Positions 4,338 to 5,593 of a stretch of 5,593 bases of DNA are shown here, one piece after another. Source of the stretch: UBA6901 sp035256085 (GTDB lineage Bacteria; Pseudomonadota; Gammaproteobacteria; Acidiferrobacterales; UBA6901); contig DATEYP010000097.1 in the NCBI GenBank assembly GCA_035256085.1, positions 1 through 5,593 on the forward strand. The letters are read 5' to 3'. How positions within the stretch are numbered: position 1 is the stretch's first letter; the number at the start of each line of letters is the position of its first letter. The position numbers and the translations under genes were made by a program. A model generated the notes under the pieces. That model was not told where the DNA came from. It saw only the letters and a program-made list of their open reading frames with translations, and did no database searches.

Positions 4338-5471
4338 GTGAAAGATAAAGACCTCATCACCCGCCTGATCCGCTCGGAGATCCGCGCGCTCAAGGCCTAT
4401 CATGTGCCGGACGCGAGCGGTCTTATCAAGCTCGACGCCATGGAGAATCCCTACACCTGGCCCGAGGCGCTCAAGACAGAGTGGCTCGAAGTCCTGCGCG
4501 ACGTGCCCATCAACCGCTATCCGGATCCATCGGCACAGGCACTGCGCGCGCAGCTCAAGCAGGTGCTCGCTGTGCCGGCCGGCATGGATGTGTTGCTCGG
4601 CAACGGTTCGGACGAGCTGATCCAGCTCATTCTCCTGGGCGTGGCGCGTCCGGGCGCCGTGGTGCTGGCGCCGACGCCGACCTTCGTGATGTATGAAATG
4701 ATCGCGACCTTTGTCGGCATGCGGTTCGTCGGCGTGCCGCTGGCCACCGACTTTGGGCTCGACCTGGCCGCCATGCGCGCGGCGATCAAGCAGCATCAAC
4801 CGGCGGTGGTGTTTCTCGCATACCCGAACAACCCGACCGGCAACCTGTTTGACGAGCAGGCCATCGAAACCCTGTTGCGCGAGTCGCCGGGACTGGTGGT
4901 GGTGGACGAGGCCTATCATGCCTTCGCCCAGCAGAGCTTCATGCATCGCCTTGGCCAGTTCGACAACCTGCTGGTCATGCGCACCCTGTCCAAGCAGGGC
5001 CTGGCCGGGCTGCGCCTCGGCATCCTGGCCGGCGACCCGGCGTGGCTCGCCGAGTTCGACAAGCTGCGTCTGCCGTACAACATCAACAGCCTCACCCAGG
5101 CGAGCGCCGGTTTTGCGCTGAAACACATGGGTGTCCTGGACGAGCAGGCCGCGCGCCTGCGCGCCGAGCGGTCGCGGCTTTCGCAGGACCTCGCCGCGCT
5201 GGCGGGTGTGCAGGTCTGGCCGAGCGCGGCCAATTTCATCCTGTTTCGTACCGGCAAGCCCGCCGACACGGTGTTTGCGGCATTGTGCCAGCAGGGCGTG
5301 CTCATCAAGAACCTTTCCGGCACCGGCGCCGCACAGGGAAGTGCAAGTGCCGCTGGAGGCAGGATGCCGGTAGCGGCCGGTGTCTTGGCCAATTGCCTGC
5401 GCGTTACGGTCGGCACGCCGGATGAAAACAGTGCATTTCTGGCAGCGCTACACCGGACACTCTCCACCTGA
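4338..5471 (+). CDS. hisC: Histidinol-phosphate aminotransferase HisC
   Basis: PLP enzyme (fold type I, class I/II aminotransferase) that converts imidazole-acetol phosphate plus glutamate to L-histidinol phosphate; cytosolic. Motifs in order: LDAMENPYTWP (32-42), INRYPDPSA (58-66), GNGSDELI phosphate-binding loop (88-95), YPNNPTG with N165, VVVDEAYHAF with D190 and Y193, TLSKQGLAGLRLG with Schiff-base K219 and R226, and NCLRVTVGTPDEN with substrate-carboxylate R355. At 377 residues it is longer than usual (about 350-365), because a Gly/Ala/Ser-rich stretch near 331-347 separates NLSGTG from LANCLRVT. The GTG start is supported by MKDK..I.RLIR.EIRALK, shared with the upstream remnant; the ATG at 4325 is out of frame. 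The binding site is weak (GGA, 8 nt before GTG). All catalytic residues are present, so the gene should be active. Confidence 0.97.
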   Translation: MKDKDLITRLIRSEIRALKAYHVPDASGLIKLDAMENPYTWPEALKTEWLEVLRDVPINRYPDPSAQALRAQLKQVLAVPAGMDVLLGNGSDELIQLILLGVARPGAVVLAPTPTFVMYEMIATFVGMRFVGVPLATDFGLDLAAMRAAIKQHQPAVVFLAYPNNPTGNLFDEQAIETLLRESPGLVVVDEAYHAFAQQSFMHRLGQFDNLLVMRTLSKQGLAGLRLGILAGDPAWLAEFDKLRLPYNINSLTQASAGFALKHMGVLDEQAARLRAERSRLSQDLAALAGVQVWPSAANFILFRTGKPADTVFAALCQQGVLIKNLSGTGAAQGSASAAGGRMPVAAGVLANCLRVTVGTPDENSAFLAALHRTLST

Positions 5472-5516
5472 GCCCCACATGTATATCTGGAACATCCAGT
5501 GTCGTTCTGAATCGCT

Positions 5517-5562
5517 GTAGGTCGCCCTTCAGGGCGACGTGTCGGCCTGAAGGCCGACCTAC
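5517..5562. repeat. Clover-leaf palindromic element after hisC
   Basis: Outer arms GTAGGTCG (5517-5524) and CGACCTAC (5555-5562) enclose two perfect 7-bp hairpins: GTCGCCC-ttca-GGGCGAC (5521-5538) and GTCGGCC-tgaa-GGCCGAC (5541-5558). Outer and inner pairings overlap and compete. It starts 45 nt after the hisC stop. Without a T-tract it is more likely a dispersed repeat than a terminator. No start of a next gene can be supported before the window ends. Confidence 0.75.
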
Positions 5563-5593
5563 CGGCCGGGTAAAAGGCCCACGCTACATCGAT

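Noticed and set aside
4269..5126. - strand open frame opposite hisC (285 codons)
   Set aside because: Shadow of hisC, which contains all catalytic motifs; the antisense frame also runs out into dispersed repeat sequence.

Overview
The window looks like chromosomal DNA of a GC-rich proteobacterium, most likely a gammaproteobacterium. It carries hisD followed by hisC on the + strand, the order of the hisG-hisD-hisC block common in beta- and gammaproteobacteria. Its intergenic DNA is crowded with short nested palindromes of the GTAGG... kind found dispersed in such genomes. Species cannot be named from the sequence alone.

Layout: 1-124 is intergenic DNA with two inverted-repeat structures. 125-1429 is an intact hisD (histidinol dehydrogenase). 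1430-1676 is non-coding: an inverted repeat, then the first copy of a 165-bp repeat. 1677-3593 on the - strand is a gene for a surface lipoprotein with two N-terminal beta-type repeats and about nine YVTN/lactonase-type propeller units; as written it is broken by two single-base indels. 3594-3919 is its upstream region, with a good ribosome binding site and two dyads. 3920-4337 is a mosaic: a diverged 19-codon copy of the hisC 5' end, a palindromic element, a short second copy of the hisC start, the second (166-bp) copy of the repeat, and a hairpin directly before hisC. 4338-5471 is hisC (histidinol-phosphate aminotransferase). 5472-5593 holds a clover-leaf-like palindrome.

HisD and HisC both act late in histidine biosynthesis: HisC makes L-histidinol phosphate and HisD oxidises L-histidinol to histidine. 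What is unusual is the 2.9 kb of unrelated DNA between them. Most of it is an antisense, probably degenerate, lipoprotein gene framed by 94%-identical direct repeats. Fragments of the hisC start remain just inside the cassette, so the his operon looks split by repeat-mediated insertion or recombination and the start region of hisC rebuilt. I found no CRISPR array, tRNA, rRNA, transposase or integrase, and nothing that is clearly a new functional system; the notable content is this layered rearrangement and the frameshifted repeat lipoprotein.
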